A DNA stretch of 64,000 nt from Bettongia penicillata ogilbyi (GCA_023548195.1 JAJHZJ010000220.1:441279-505278), one strand, 5' to 3'; numbered from the stretch's first letter, positions 46,380-58,745 are shown. Made by a program: numbers and translations. Notes: generated by a model from the letters alone, not told the origin.

Positions 46380-46905
46380 GTGAACTCTCCCCACTGGTAT
46401 CTACCCTTATCAGACCACTTATGGAATATTATATAAAGGTCTAGATACTACAATTTCCAAAGTAGATTGACAAGATAGAGCATGTCAAGAGGAAGGAGAA
46501 TTGGATGTTCTAGACAATGACATTAAGTGGATCACTTCAAAAATATTTAGATTTTTTAACTCAGCAAAATAATAGGGAACATTTAATAGACATGTACAAG
46601 GATTTGAAGTGCTGCCACATAAAAGAGGTATATAAGTTATCCAAAAAGTAAGAAGTAGAAATAATGTTTGGAAGATTCAGAGAAAACCTTGTAAGGAAAT
46701 TATCTTATCTGTTTGAAAAATGGAATGTATTTTCTTATGGTTATTGAGTTCTCACAGTGCAGCCTTCATAAAGGGTTTAGAGGAACACTTTTCAGGAATT
46801 TTGTGAAGAGGATTTCTGCACAGATGTGTATGGCATGCATACTAGATGGTCTGTCAAGATGACTTCCTTTACTAGCCTGGCAATTCAAAGAATAGTATGC
46901 TAATA
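46380..46905 (+). repeat. CR1/L3 LINE 3' end, sense
   Basis: 'TATCAGACCACTTATGGAAT', 'GACAAGATAGAGCATGTCAAG', 'GGATTTGAAGTGCTGCCACA' and 'CATACTAGATGGTCTGTCAAG' follow the sense order of the CR1/L3 3' end. The same family is antisense at 42.05-42.97 kb. Confidence 0.72.
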
Positions 46906-47638
46906 GATATTTTATGCACTTCAAAGGCTCATTTGAAAAAGTGCCAATGTACTTGTTAAGATGGAAAGGTGAGGTGTGGTTGAAAGAAGTCATGTGACAG
47001 CAACCAAAAATGGTACATTAATGAATCCCTCTCAACCCAAAGGAAGCATTCAAATGGAGTTGTGCCAGGAGTTGTCTGGTAGAATCACCAATTTTGCTTA
47101 GCATATTTTTGATTAGTATATTAGTAACTTGAACAAAATTATAGATGGTATATGTCACATTTTGAACTAACCAGAAGCTGAGGGGAATAGCAGATTCAGA
47201 TCTCAGAATTGGCTCAAATCTAATAAACTTAAGTTTGATTGCCCAGGTATGAAATGGTAGAAATGTAACTAGACAACATTGAATTTGTAAAAGTCTTGGC
47301 ATTTTTAGTGGGTTGTAAGTACATTAGAGTTCAAGAGTGTAACATAAAAAATGCTACTGTAATTTTTCTCTTCTTTCTTTGTTGTCTTTTTTTTTCTCCT
47401 CTTTCTTCTTCAATTTTTACCTGCTCCATTTCTGACCTAGACTGGTTTGTTATCCCTTGGGCAATTTTGTGTCCTCACATCTCAAAGGCTCACCAAACTA
47501 ATGCCAGTTTTAAGCCAGTGCTGCTCAACCCTCCTGTCCTCAAATGGTCTGTTTCAACATCTCCAGTAACTAAAGTAATAGGTGTTTATAATAGCCCAAC
47601 TAGTGTACTCTTAGGCTGAATATTCCTGTATATTGATT
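46906..47638. other. Unassigned DNA, possibly an unrecognised repeat
   Basis: A 107-codon plus-strand frame (47296-47619) has an N-terminal Phe/Leu/Ser-rich run from a pyrimidine tract and no recognised domain. The block 47400-47620 could be an old LTR, but I cannot name it. Confidence 0.35.
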
Positions 47639-47639
47639 A

Positions 47640-48078
47640 GGAATCAGGGGATTGTTATTCTTCTGTGTTCCTTCATAGCTCAAGACCATATGAAGTACAA
47701 TATACAATTTTGAAGGTCTAACTTTAGGAAAGGTGCTAAACAAAAGTGAATTCAGAGGAAGGCAATTAAAATAGAGAAGGGACTTAGGATCACCTCAATG
47801 GTATAGTTATGATAGGGGGAATGAGACTTAGGGGTAACATCAAGTTATCATCAAACATTTCAAAGCTATATTACAAAAGTGGAATTAGAATGGTTTTACT
47901 TAATCCAGGAGCACACAACTAGGAGCAATGGGTACTGATTGCAGAGAGGCAGATTTTGGCTCAGTGACAGAAAGCCTTAATAATGAGGGAGGTTGAAACA
48001 AAATAGTCTGCCTCAAAAAAGAAGTGAGCTGCCTATCAGTTGAGGTCTAATTAGAGATTAGATGCCAACTTTTCTGGG
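47640..48078 (+). repeat. CR1/L3 LINE 3' end, sense
   Basis: 'AACTAGGAGCAATGGGTACTG', 'GCAGAGAGGCAGATTTTGGC' and 'ACAAAATAGTCTGCCTC' are sense CR1/L3 text. Confidence 0.72.
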
Positions 48079-51000
48079 TTTAGTTCTCACTGCCTCTCTA
48101 TTTACTCTTTGTTTTAATGTTACATTATTGTAATAGGAGGAGTATGAATTCATTGTGGTTGTCAGTAGCCTGGGATTTGCGTGCTTAACAAAGGGACAAT
48201 TCTAAAGTGGATACATCCTGTAGCTTGGGATAAAAAGGGTAGCATAGAATGTGAGTAGCTCTTTATGTTCTTGTCTAAAGCCACACTCATTCATTAGCAA
48301 TTGTTTTGGGCCTTGATTGTAGCATCTGAGATGTTCCAAGGAAGTGAAGTTGAGGTGCAAATTAGGATAAAAAACTTAACCTGTGCTTCTTGTCTATCAT
48401 TGTTTCTGTCCAGGATGAATTTGGATTTATATCGGTAGTCTGCAGAATACAATAGACTGTACAAAAATCAGTAGTAGGCTGAATTTTGGCGCTTCAAGTC
48501 TATTTCTCCCACATCTGTTAGGGAACACAGTGGTACTGGTGATCTGATTGCCACTTCATGACCTTTCTCCTCTCATCCTTTTGTTCCTTTTGGAGGGGGG
48601 GCAAAGTTTATTGTGTTTGAAACTGAGATTTCACCATTTGTTTGTATGTGACCATTTACTCAGAACAGGTTATATCCCACATTGTTTGAAATTTCTACCT
48701 TATCTGGTTCTTTGTGTGGGTTTATACTCAGATACCAGGACAACAAAATCAAATCTTATCCTTCCCTTCTTGGGAGACCAGGGGGGACTTCTGGGGAGGA
48801 GATATTGATACTGTCTTTTCTGTCTATCAAAGAATGTGGTTTAAGTTAGGAAATTTCCTGAGCTTGCAAGATTGCAAGGGGGTGCAGCCACTAATTTGTG
48901 GCTTCAGACTATAATAATTTGTTTATCTGAAAATGTAACACAAAATTTCCCTAGTCTTTGCTATCAAGGAAAGACAGAGAATGAGACAAATATTTTCTCT
49001 TTGAAGATTTGAAGACATTTGAAAACTGAGCTAGAAGGCTATTTTCTTTTGCTTTTAATTTTACGTTGCTCCTGTTTTAAAATTCAGTACTAAGAAATTT
49101 TGATTTTACAAAACAGAAATATAAGCTGATAAGGTCAAGGGAAATAGGACAAGAGAGAAAAGGAGTCAATGTATTATGATAGCACATGACTTACATTTTA
49201 TATAAAAATGGAAATTTCTTACTTTTAAAATGTATATTTGAATAATATACTTAGTAAAGAAAATCTAAACTAATGCTCTGCTGTTATGAGAGAGAAAAAA
49301 GTCAAATGATTGTTTCCTCCAAATCACATAGAGAATGTCCAATATAGTACCAATTTAAGGATGCATTTTCTAAAACAAGAAAGGATGTTTTAGAAAAAGG
49401 AGAGGTTCAAAATACATTTATATGTCTGGATCTGCTTAAAAGGTCAAGATAAGAATTCATTAATTGTTTAAAAGGTTCATCATACACTTTTATTTAGCTT
49501 TCTCCCTGAAAATGAACTGTGGCATCTCAATTCCAAACTGTTCTAAAGGACAAATGATTTTCTTTTTAATATTCCTTTGAGTTAACTTGGTATTGTGGGT
49601 TGCACTGATCCCTGAGAAATGAACAAAAAAGAAAGAAAAAGAAAAAGAATACAATCACCACTATCTGGATCATTTAGTATTAAAATGACATATTAAATAA
49701 ATTTCATGTGTGGTGTTGGTTCACCTCACATATCCTATATTACTCATAGGAGACTTTTTATTATAATTATATATGGTAATTATCTCAAAATAAGCCATAG
49801 ATATCTATGATTTTCTGGTTATTCATATCTCCTCTATCTCGAAGTCAGGTACACAAAAGATGAAATAAAGGATGCTGTTGCTGGGGACAGGGTTAAGTCA
49901 TGGGTGGGAATGAGTGGGGTGAATTTGGGCAGTGCATATAGCCTTTATGTTTAATTTGAGTACCAGAGTGAATTTTCTAGTATTATATTACCTATATCAG
50001 CTGTCTTCAAAGCTTAAAGTAATAAGGTAATTGCAAACTCTGTACATCACATCGACTTTAATGATCACATTTGTGTTGGGGGAAAAGTACATTTTTGGAG
50101 AAAGAAGGTTGTAGAAGGAAAGAGATCATCCCAAAAGCAAATCTTAATGGCAATTACACAAATGAAAAATTGAGACGAGTCAGTTACAATGTTACAACAT
50201 TATTTCCTGTTCCCAGTTGGCCATTATATCTTAGATTCACAAGTACATAAGATGGCATCTGCCTATGATTAAACCTCAGATCAGTTGGAAAGAGAAATTA
50301 GTACTAGTATTTTGTGGCATGTTGCTAATGCATTAATTATTTGCTTCCATTGTTATTCCTCTGAGAATTTAGGAAATGGTGGCCAACACAATGCAATTAG
50401 AATAAGGGGGATACCACTTAGCATGTTTAAAAATGTGCCAGGTAATATCACTAAAATAAGTCCTTGGCCATTTGGTGTCTCAGTGATTTCAGGAACAACA
50501 AAATTTCAGTTCTGCAAGTTATATATCTTCAAGTTCACAAGCATTCCTCTCTTTCTCACCTATTTGGCTTATTACCAGAAGGGAACCCACAACTGTTACT
50601 GGTATTTATTTTAAGAAAGTCTCTTGTCTACTCTCACTTTTTTTTTTTTGCAGTCAGATGATTCTGTTTTCACAAAGATGAAAAGATGAGCGTGACATGT
50701 TCATGCTTTTGTGAAATTTTGTTCTTCAGCAATAATTTTAAAATCAGAGAGATTTCATAGCTAGGAAAATGTGGCGAAAAGAAATTATCTTACCTAAAAT
50801 AAATTCATAAGGATATTCTGTCTTATACATATGTAGAACAAGTTTAATCAGAAAAAGTGTTTTAATTGCCATTAATTCTCATATATTTACAATTATCTTT
50901 AAAACAAATTTAGTAGGTGATATAAACCTCTGAAAATACTCAATAGTGGATTCACAAAAAATCATAACATAAATCTTTCAGATATTTGGAATATTTTATA

Positions 51001-53295
51001 CATTTATTAATATATCCCATGCTATCATATGCATGTATGTATGTATGTGTTTATATGCTTGCATACATATCTATCTATCTATATCTTGCAAATAATTGCA
51101 TGAGAAACAATCCAGAATTTAATTTTTATAAAGTGAACTTCCAGATAATGTATTAGTTGTCTGTCTTTCTTTTTTCTCTGGCTAGCTGATGTCATTTTTG
51201 TTGCGACTAATTTGTGCATTTAGAAATTTATATTAATGTTTAGGATGCAAAAGCTACTTTAATCATATGAAAGATAACATTCTTATACCTGTCTTTGGTT
51301 GAAAAGCCCTTCCAAGATTGCTATAGTTAAATATTCGAAACCTGTATTTAATTAGATTATAAAAATACCCTCCCTCAAAATGTGTTGTGTAAAATAGTTT
51401 ATTGCAATGATACTTACTTATAGATTTGACTAGAGAGAAGAGCCTTTGTATTCTTTCTTTTGGGGTTTGCAATGATATCCCTCTCCTCCAAAAAAGATGA
51501 CCAACCTCTTTGTATTAATTTTATTTTTCCTTTTCAAGTGGTTGTGCCTGTTCTAAAAAAAATAGAACCAGATCGCCTTCTAAACATTCTCCCTCATAGG
51601 AAAATTCTGCATAAGAGTGTGGGGATAGGGGAAGGATGAGAATGTGCTATCATTAGTGGTTATAGTTATTCCATTTTTGGGGGGGAAAGGCTTTTAGTCA
51701 TTTAGTAGTTCGGTAGAATCTAAGTCAGCAAGAGCTTGACTTTGTGATGGAATTTGCCCAAGAAGATGGCTTCATGTCTGACTAGCAAATGTGAGGCAGC
51801 TGATCATTTTACAAGTTTCTATCAAATATTTTTAAGGGAAGAAGATGTTGTCTCTGTCAAGTTTGTTCTGAATCCTGAGCATGTCCATTACTAAGGGGGA
51901 AATTATTGCTTCATTTCTATAGAGAATAATTGCTAAAAAGCCTTTGCAGTTACTTTATTGCATAAAATGGTATGTTTTATAGCAGATAATAGCTTTTTTA
52001 GGTAATTTAGTATTTGTCTCTATTGCAACAACAAAGAGTCACAAAGCATTTTGCAGCATTCTGGCACCTGCACAAGGCTGTGACTTATGAATATGCTAAT
52101 GAGTCTGCAACCAGAACTGGCACTGGTTCAGTACTTGCATACAATTAGTGTTCGTTCAGGCAACCATCAGTACTGTGATACCAAGTTTAGGAAGCAATAT
52201 TTAAATTAATGAATGAAATGTAAAATCTTTTTATTTAAATAATTTTTTTTTCCTTTCTTTACGTTCTACAACTATTTGGTTTAAAGAAATTTTACTCACT
52301 TAAAGTTATTTTTGCAGTAAAATATCTGGGAAACTTGATAGAGCTGTAAAACCCTTCTTTTGTACAATCACGTTTCATCCTATCCCAGGCAAGAGCATGT
52401 TTACTAGCTCTGTAAATAATGTCTAAAATGTTCTGCCTTCTTTGTGAAAGAAAACCTGCTTGCCAGAAATCATGTTCCCAAGAATATAGATTAAAAAAAA
52501 AAAAATTCTATTACTCTGTGTAACATTTGGTCACATCACCTCCCAGTCTTGAAGGAAGTTTTGATTGAAAACTTGAACCATCTCCAGATTACATTATGGC
52601 TTCCAATGTCTGTGGGGTTTCTGCTTCACAAACAAACAATCCTTGCCGTGGCAATGGTTGTAAAATCTTCTAAGTTATGGCTCACTTTTGGAAGGCTTTC
52701 CTATACTTAAAGGCATATAAATATTCACAAGTGTACTACACTGTGTGTGATTCCCATTAAAACACTGAGTTTAAAGATGTCTCAGGAACAGCTTAAAAAA
52801 TGCCTGCCTGAAGCAAAGTCATTTTATTCAGATAGCTTGTGTTTTATTGTCTGGTATGTTGTCACTGAACTCTACTGATAACAGAGTTTTGTGAACTTTG
52901 TTTTTCTTTCTTTTCCCCATTTTTGTGTTAATGAAGTTAGTCTCTCTAGAAACTCAGTTTATATTTTTCTAATTCATTTTTGAAAATATCACTATCCCCT
53001 CCATAGAGAGCAATAAATATAGCAACAAGGAATATTTACTTCCCAATTTTTTTTTCTACCTGCCCTAAACACAGGCATCATTATGTGGAGAATTTAAAGG
53101 AAGAACATTCCTATGACTTGTAGACTGATAAGCTTTCATTTGGCTCTTTTGAAAAAGCTAGACTCACTACATTTTTTAGAGAGGGGTTCGTCTAAAATAA
53201 ATTTGTTTTCAGTACCTAAGACAGAAAAATGAATCTTATATCGATAAGGATTCAAAGTTCTTACCATTTATTACCTTGATATTTGCAGGCAGTGG
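48079..53295. other. Repeat-poor 5.2-kb stretch
   Basis: Apart from short microsatellites (51030-51085) and homopolymers (50637-50650, 52494-52506) I recognise no interspersed repeat. Elsewhere in the window repeats occur every few hundred bases. Motifs of possible regulatory type occur: TAATGCATTA at 50326-50335 and ATGCTAAT at 52093-52100. No exon is recognisable; a 109-codon frame at 50285-50614 has no domain. An unrecognised LTR or old repeat in 48.1-48.9 kb is possible. Confidence 0.4.
51030..51086. repeat. (ATGT)n and (TATC)n short tracts
   Basis: GTAT units followed by GCATACATATC and four TATC units. Confidence 0.88.
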
Positions 53296-53296
53296 G

Positions 53297-53555
53297 AGGA
53301 TAGAGAGGTGGTGCAGTGGGTAGAGCACCAAGACTGAAGTCAAGAAGACTCATCTTCCTGAGTTCAGATATGGCCTCAGACACTTAACTTACTAGCTACA
53401 TGACCCTGGCAAGTTACTTAACACATGCCTCAGTTCCTCATCTGTAAAATGAGCTGAAGAAGAATATGGCAAACTATCCTAGTATCTTTGCCAAAAAAAA
53501 TCCTAAATGGGATCAAGGAGAGTGAGGCATAAGTGAAATGACCGAACAACAAACA
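53297..53555 (+). repeat. tRNA-derived marsupial SINE, full length
   Basis: 'GAGGTGGTGCAGTGGGTAGA', 'TCCTGAGTTCAGATATGGC', 'ATCTGTAAAATGAGCTGAAG', 'TAGTATCTTTGCCAAAA' and 'AAATGACCGAACAAC' in sense order. Confidence 0.92.
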
Positions 53556-54298
53556 GGAAGATGGTTTTCTTTGGAACTATGTAATAATATCAGTTCATCA
53601 TGAAAGACTTCTCTGGGTTATTGACTCTAGAGCTATATTAGAACCTCTGAGATTGTTAAACCCTAATTCAGGGCATTCCAAAGGAAGCCACAGACATCAT
53701 GGGGTGTTCAACCGTGGATCCTAAGATTCTAGTCCCCTTCAGTCTACTGAGCAAACTGCAACAGTTGTTCTTTAATGCATGTGATAAGAGGCCCTCAACT
53801 CTAAGGGCTGCGTTGTGTGTATATACACACCTGTGTGTTCACAGAAAACAAAAGGGAGTCATACACTTACTGTAGTGCACATTAGAAATAAGTTGACTCT
53901 TCTTTGTAACCTTTCTATACATGTTGAGATAAAAACAAATAATATATTTTTTAAGTATATACCAATTCCAGAGGCAGGTAATTGAAAGAGATGAACCTGT
54001 TAGCATAGGAAAGAGTCTTGCTTCATTAATTACTTTGACATTATCATTTTAGTCAAACCGAGTACTTGGAAGTGAAGAGGTGATTTAAACTAATGATAAT
54101 ATGTGCTTAACATGTACTTTTCTAAGTTTTTTTGTGTGCTTTCAATCTTCACATTTGCAACTGATTATTTTCACATAATGATGTAATAGAAGGAGCCATT
54201 TACACTTGACAAGGCTCAAATCCACGGATTCATTGAAGCTAGATTTTTTTTTTTTTTTTGCGACAAAGGTTGCTAGACTGTCAGATCAGAAGAAAAGA
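53556..54298. other. Unassigned DNA
   Basis: No recognised family. A 16-17 T run near 54243. Confidence 0.5.
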
Positions 54299-54299
54299 A

Positions 54300-54440
54300 T
54301 AGTTAACATAACATAGTGGAAAGGAACATTTGATTTGTAATCAAAGGTAAACTCTCACTACCTAAATGACTTTGAGCAAATCATGTCAACTTTCTGGACT
54401 CAAGTTTTCTTATCGATAAACTGACAGGCTGGGATAAATG
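54300..54440 (+). repeat. MIR-like SINE
   Basis: 'AACATAGTGGAAAGGAACAT', 'GACTTTGAGCAAATCATGTC' and a diverged 'AACTGACAGGCTGGGATA' in sense order. Confidence 0.65.
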
Positions 54441-54679
54441 AAATGTAAGTTACTTTTCACATCTACATTCTGGAAATTCTAGAAATCAACCGATCATTAA
54501 AAATTGTCTATTAAGTGCACATTATGTCCCAGAGACTATACTTGACACTGTGTCCACTTGTAAAAAGAAGCAGCTAGGTGGCTCAGTGGAGAGACTGTTG
54601 AGCCTGAAATTAGGAAGATTTGATTTAAAATTCAGCCTCAGATACTTCTTAGTTGTGTGATCCTGAGCAAATCACTCTT

Positions 54680-55083
54680 TTTTTTTTTTATTGGGAATCC
54701 TCACCCGTAATCATTTTTAAAAGGAAAATTACATGTTATATATGCCATAAATATTCTTTTTCCCAAAAATTCATTAACTTGTTTTCAGTTTTCAATGATA
54801 ATTTCCATATTTTAAGTTTTCTCCCCCTCTTTCTCCTCTCCCTCCCCAAGATGACATGCAATCTTATATCAGCTCTACACATAGATTCTAATTAAACACA
54901 TTTGCACATTAGCCATGTTACACAGAAAAATTAAAACAAATGGGAGAAACCATGGAAAAAACAAAATAAAACATAATAAAAGAGAAAAAGTCTACTTCAT
55001 TCTACATTCTGGTTCCATAGTTCTTTCTCTGGATGTGAATAGTATTTTACATTATGAGTCCTTTGGAAATGTTTTAGGTCTTT
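54680..55083 (-). mobile_element. L1 LINE 3' end, antisense, with target duplication
   Basis: Starts with the poly-T complement of an A tail (54680-54689), followed by antisense marsupial L1 3'-UTR text ('GTTCTTTCTCTGGATGTGAA', 'ATTATGAGTCCTTTGGAAAT'). Flanked by GAGCAAATCACTCTT (54665-54679) and GAGTAAGTCACTCTT (55084-55098), a 15-bp duplication with two mismatches. A 5'-truncated insertion of about 404 bp. Confidence 0.8.
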
Positions 55084-55124
55084 GAGTAAGTCACTCTTAA
55101 CTTCTGTTTGCCTTAACTCACTGG

Positions 55125-55598
55125 AGGAGGTATAGCACCAGAGGGATATTCACAGCACCTACAGAGGCCATCAATATTCTGGTGCAATTCTGAATCAGGA
55201 ACTATAACAGACTGTCCACCTGGAAGACAGAACCAAAACATATATTCAGACACCAGAAAGTCAAATCTAAACACAACAGCAATGTAAAAACCACCAGTAC
55301 CAAGCCTTATCCTTGCTAGGCTTCCCACAAACAGGTTTCCCTTAAATAAAATGCTATTCTCACATTCACAGCCAGTATCCTTGCCTGCATCCTTCAGTTC
55401 TGACTGCTTTCATGACTAACTTCCTCTCAACTCTGCTCTAGCTGTGCCTCTTCCTGTTATACCCTTCTTGTCCCATGCATTCAGCAAACTCCTTCCACCA
55501 CAGGCTCCATGTGACTCAGACTTCCACATGACCCAGTCATATAACATGGGCCGATTAAGGAATGAGAAAGATCTCTCCATTTGAATTACCATTGCAAA
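55125..55598. mobile_element. Unclassified insertion within the split SINE
   Basis: About 470 bp that interrupts the SINE between its 'AACTCACTGGAGGAG' and 'AGTAATGACAAATTTCAG' segments. It contains AATAAA near 55346 and two minus-strand open frames without recognised domains. Its exact ends and any target duplication are unclear. It may be an LTR, but I cannot confirm TG/CA termini. Confidence 0.45.
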
Positions 55599-55739
55599 AA
55601 GTAATGACAAATTTCAGTATCTTAGCACAGAAAATGCCGTGGACAGAATGGTCTATGCAGTCACAAAGAAATGGATGTTATTGAATGATTAAATAATAGC
55701 AACACACATTTAAGTATATATTTTAAACAAATAAAATGC

Positions 55740-58645
55740 ATTTTGGTGAGGAAGGTCCTATAAGTAGCTAGGGGAATAATAAACTACCTCATGTAGGAGG
55801 TAACATCAAAAACTTTAAAGGAAATTAGAAATTTTGAGAGGTGGAGGGAAGCAAGTAATACATTCTAGGCACATCTGTGCCATTGTGTTGCACAAATATG
55901 GGAAATAAATATCATGGGTAAGTTGCAAGAAAGACAGTTTTTGTAGGTTTTAGAGTTCTGATGGGTAAATAACATATAATAAGGAGTGAAAAATAATGTA
56001 TAAAAAGGAAAATTGGAACCAACTTTAAGAACTGAAAACGACAAACATGAGAATGAATATATGATCCTAGAGATACTAGAGAGCCACTGAAGTTTACTAA
56101 GCAAAGAAGTGATATCATAAGTCTTTCACTTTAGAAATAATTATTTTGACAAAATATGTGAAGGATATAATGGAGAGTGGTAGAACATAAGTCAGGAAGA
56201 ACAATTAAAAGGCTAAGAGTCAAAATGTTTAGAAGTGTCTGAACCAGAGGTTCCCAAAGTGGGTGATCCTGCCCCCTGGGGGGCACTGGAATAATCTTGG
56301 GGGTAGTAGTTGCTTTGGGTGCAATTGGAGGGGCATTGAATAAAAATGAAGGGGTGATGGAAGTATAAGGAAAGAAGGGAAGACAATTTTAAAGAATCAT
56401 TTGTACGTGTTTCATCTATAGTGTAACAGAGTTAAAGTCATAATGATTATATTATTTTCCAAATAACCATGCAAAATGCAACTTATAATTGGTCAGTGGT
56501 CAAGTCTGCTGACAGGTTTTAACAAACAAGTGTTGGTGGAGCATATTGCACATTTGTTGGGAGGTCCAGCATGCATTGACAGGAATATGTGCGTTTAATG
56601 ACTTGTTTATAATATGATATTATAAAGTTACATGACACAACATTGTATCATCAAAATTTTAATGCAAAATTACAATAAATTATTAAATATGAGATGTGAT
56701 ATATATATATATATGATGCAAATTTCAAGAAAAAATTAAAGGGCTAAATAAAGCAGATTTTCAGTGGAGCACTGAGTAATTTTCTTACTTAAAAGGGGAC
56801 AGCAGGCCAAATAAATTTGTGGACCTCTGAACTAAAGTAGTGTCTATATGAGTAAGCAGGATGTATGTAACAAATATTGTAAAGGTAAAATTGACAAGAT
56901 TTTAACTGGCATACGTGAGAAGTGAGGGAGAATTGAGGTGACTAGAGTTTTCAGCCTCACAGAGGGAGTAAACCCAGTGTAAGGACATGATGAAGTTCCA
57001 TGGCCAAATGGAAAAGGACCAGATGGCTATCCTGGCCACCCTCCTTAAGTGAAGAATCTGAGAGGAACTCTCCGTTTCTCTTCACCTTCCATCCTTTCCA
57101 ATCAGAGTGAGAGAAGAACCTCAGAGACAGAGGGGTTAATGATGACACATTTTCTGTCTGGAAATGATAACTTATAGGGACTGACAAAGTTACTAAGATA
57201 GCATAGAGTGAAAAGAGAAAAGGGCTCAAAATAGAGGCTTAACTTAAATCCACAGTTCAGTTTTGATATATAGATGACGATTCAGTGAAGGAGACTGGGA
57301 AGAGATGACGAGACAAAGAGAGTACAGCGTCTTGAAAGCTCAAAGAGGAAAGTGTGTTCAGGATAAAAGGATACTGTGCGTCAAATACTACAGCATTGAT
57401 TTAAAAAATAAAGACTGAAGATCAGGGAAAAGACCATTGCTAATTGACAACTGAAATATCACTAATGACTTCAGAGAGTGATGTTTTAGAAAGTAAGACA
57501 CTACATTTCAAGAAACTGAGGAATAAATGAGAAGTGGAGGCAATGAAAGTAAACAATTTTTCTTAGGAATTTAGTAGAGAAAAGGAATTGAAATGTAGAA
57601 CAATTATCTTTCAAGGACAGTGGAGAAAAGTAAAACTATAAGGATGTGAGGGACAAGAACACTTTTTTAATGCAAATCCAGCCAATAGAGATTGAAGAGT
57701 GGAAAAAAGGAAGAGACAGATGGAGTTAGAACAAGTATACAAGTACAGGGCCTCACCTTGGTAAAGAGAATTTTTTTTTTAACTGATATTGGAGTAAAGG
57801 AGAAGAAAATGAGGGATGATGGCACAGAATCATGATATGTAGAAGAAGACAGAACAGAAAGCTCACAGTAAATAGCATCCTCTCCTTAGTAAAGTATTAG
57901 GTGATAACCTCTGATGAAATGGTTAGTAGAGGGGACAATGTTGGAAGTTTCACGAGATAGAAAGTCTGAAAAAACTGCTATGAGGAAATGAGACAGGGAG
58001 TCATTTAGGGAGGACTAGAATATTTGTCATTCTTTGAGGGCCCACTTGAGATTACATAGCATAAACTGGTAGAAGATCCATTCAGTAAGGGTATTACACT
58101 TTCTCTAGCATTCTTTAGCAACAACACTGAGTATGAGTAGAGGTGGCATGTGGTAAAAGCAATCCAGATTTGGGACTTGGCAAAATGTGAAGAATGATAG
58201 GACAAGGCAATGAGAGACTAGAGGTTAGCGTAGCATTGAATTGACTAACTGAACAGTAAAAATTAAAAGGAGAAATGTGAGGTCATAACAGGGGGGTGGT
58301 AACCTGGGACATTACTGAGTCATAGAGGGACTAAGAGTACAATGGAGACAAAATGGTTTTCAAAAGAACAAGATATAGGAAGAGATGAGATGATATTGGT
58401 CATGGTTAGATAGAAACATTTTAGAATGTTTGATCATAAAAGTAGAACACAATTGTGAAAATAATGCTGTGATCATATGTAGTAGAAATAGAGTAAAGAA
58501 GTAGGTCTTAAGAGTAGAATATAATTATAAATTTGGAGTCCAGGTGTTTCAGGGAATGACAAAAAGTATGGTAAAGACAGGTGCAGAGGTGGAGGTTGGA
58601 GAGAAAGACTGTGAGCCAAGCACTAAACTCCTTAAGAAAGAAGGG
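55740..58645 (-). repeat. Long L2 LINE fragment, antisense, split by a hAT element
   Basis: The left part (55740-56244, e.g. 'GTTTACTAAGCAAAGAAGTG') and right part (56830-58645, e.g. 'TTGTAAAGGTAAAATTGACA', 'GGAAAAGACCATTGCTAATTG', 'TTACTGAGTCATAGAGGGAC') read as one degraded antisense L2 from its 3' UTR into the ORF2 3' portion. About 2.3 kb without the insertion, the longest LINE fragment here. No intact frame remains. Confidence 0.68.
56245..56829. mobile_element. hAT-type non-autonomous DNA transposon
   Basis: 585 bp. The left end CAGAGGTTCCCAAAG and the reverse complement of the right end, CAGAGGTCCACAAATTT, form imperfect terminal inverted repeats of hAT (Tip100/Zaphod-like) type. A G/C-rich 'CCCCCTGGGGGGCACTGG' near the left end is also typical. 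No transposase frame is present. No clean 8-bp target duplication is visible (GTCTGAAC versus AACTAAAG), perhaps because of decay. Confidence 0.7.
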
Positions 58646-58684
58646 GGACAAATAGATAACTGCAGCTAGGATCAGTTTATAACA

Positions 58685-58745
58685 ATAACAACATATATGT
58701 GGGTGTATATATATATATGTATATACACATGCATATATATATATT
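58685..58745. repeat. (TA)n/(TG)n microsatellite
   Basis: TA and GTAT units abutting the 3' end of the SINE that follows. Confidence 0.9.

Larger units (their letters stand above)
54567..55695 (+). repeat. tRNA-derived SINE split by two insertions
   Basis: Three collinear pieces of one sense SINE: head and body 54567-54679 ('GCAGCTAGGTGGCTCAGTGG'), a middle piece 55084-about 55124 ('AACTTCTGTTTGCCTTAAC'), and a distal piece about 55599-55690 ('TTTCAGTATCTTAGCACAG', 'GCAGTCACAAAGAAATGG', 'ATTGAATGATT'). An L1 3' end fills the first gap and an unclassified block the second. Confidence 0.78.

Noticed and set aside
47296..47619. 107-codon plus-strand frame with a hydrophobic N-terminus resembling a signal peptide
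   Set aside because: The hydrophobic run is encoded by a pyrimidine-rich low-complexity tract; the rest shows no domain.
50285..50614. 109-codon plus-strand frame
   Set aside because: No recognisable protein family or start context; kept only as part of a possible non-coding element.
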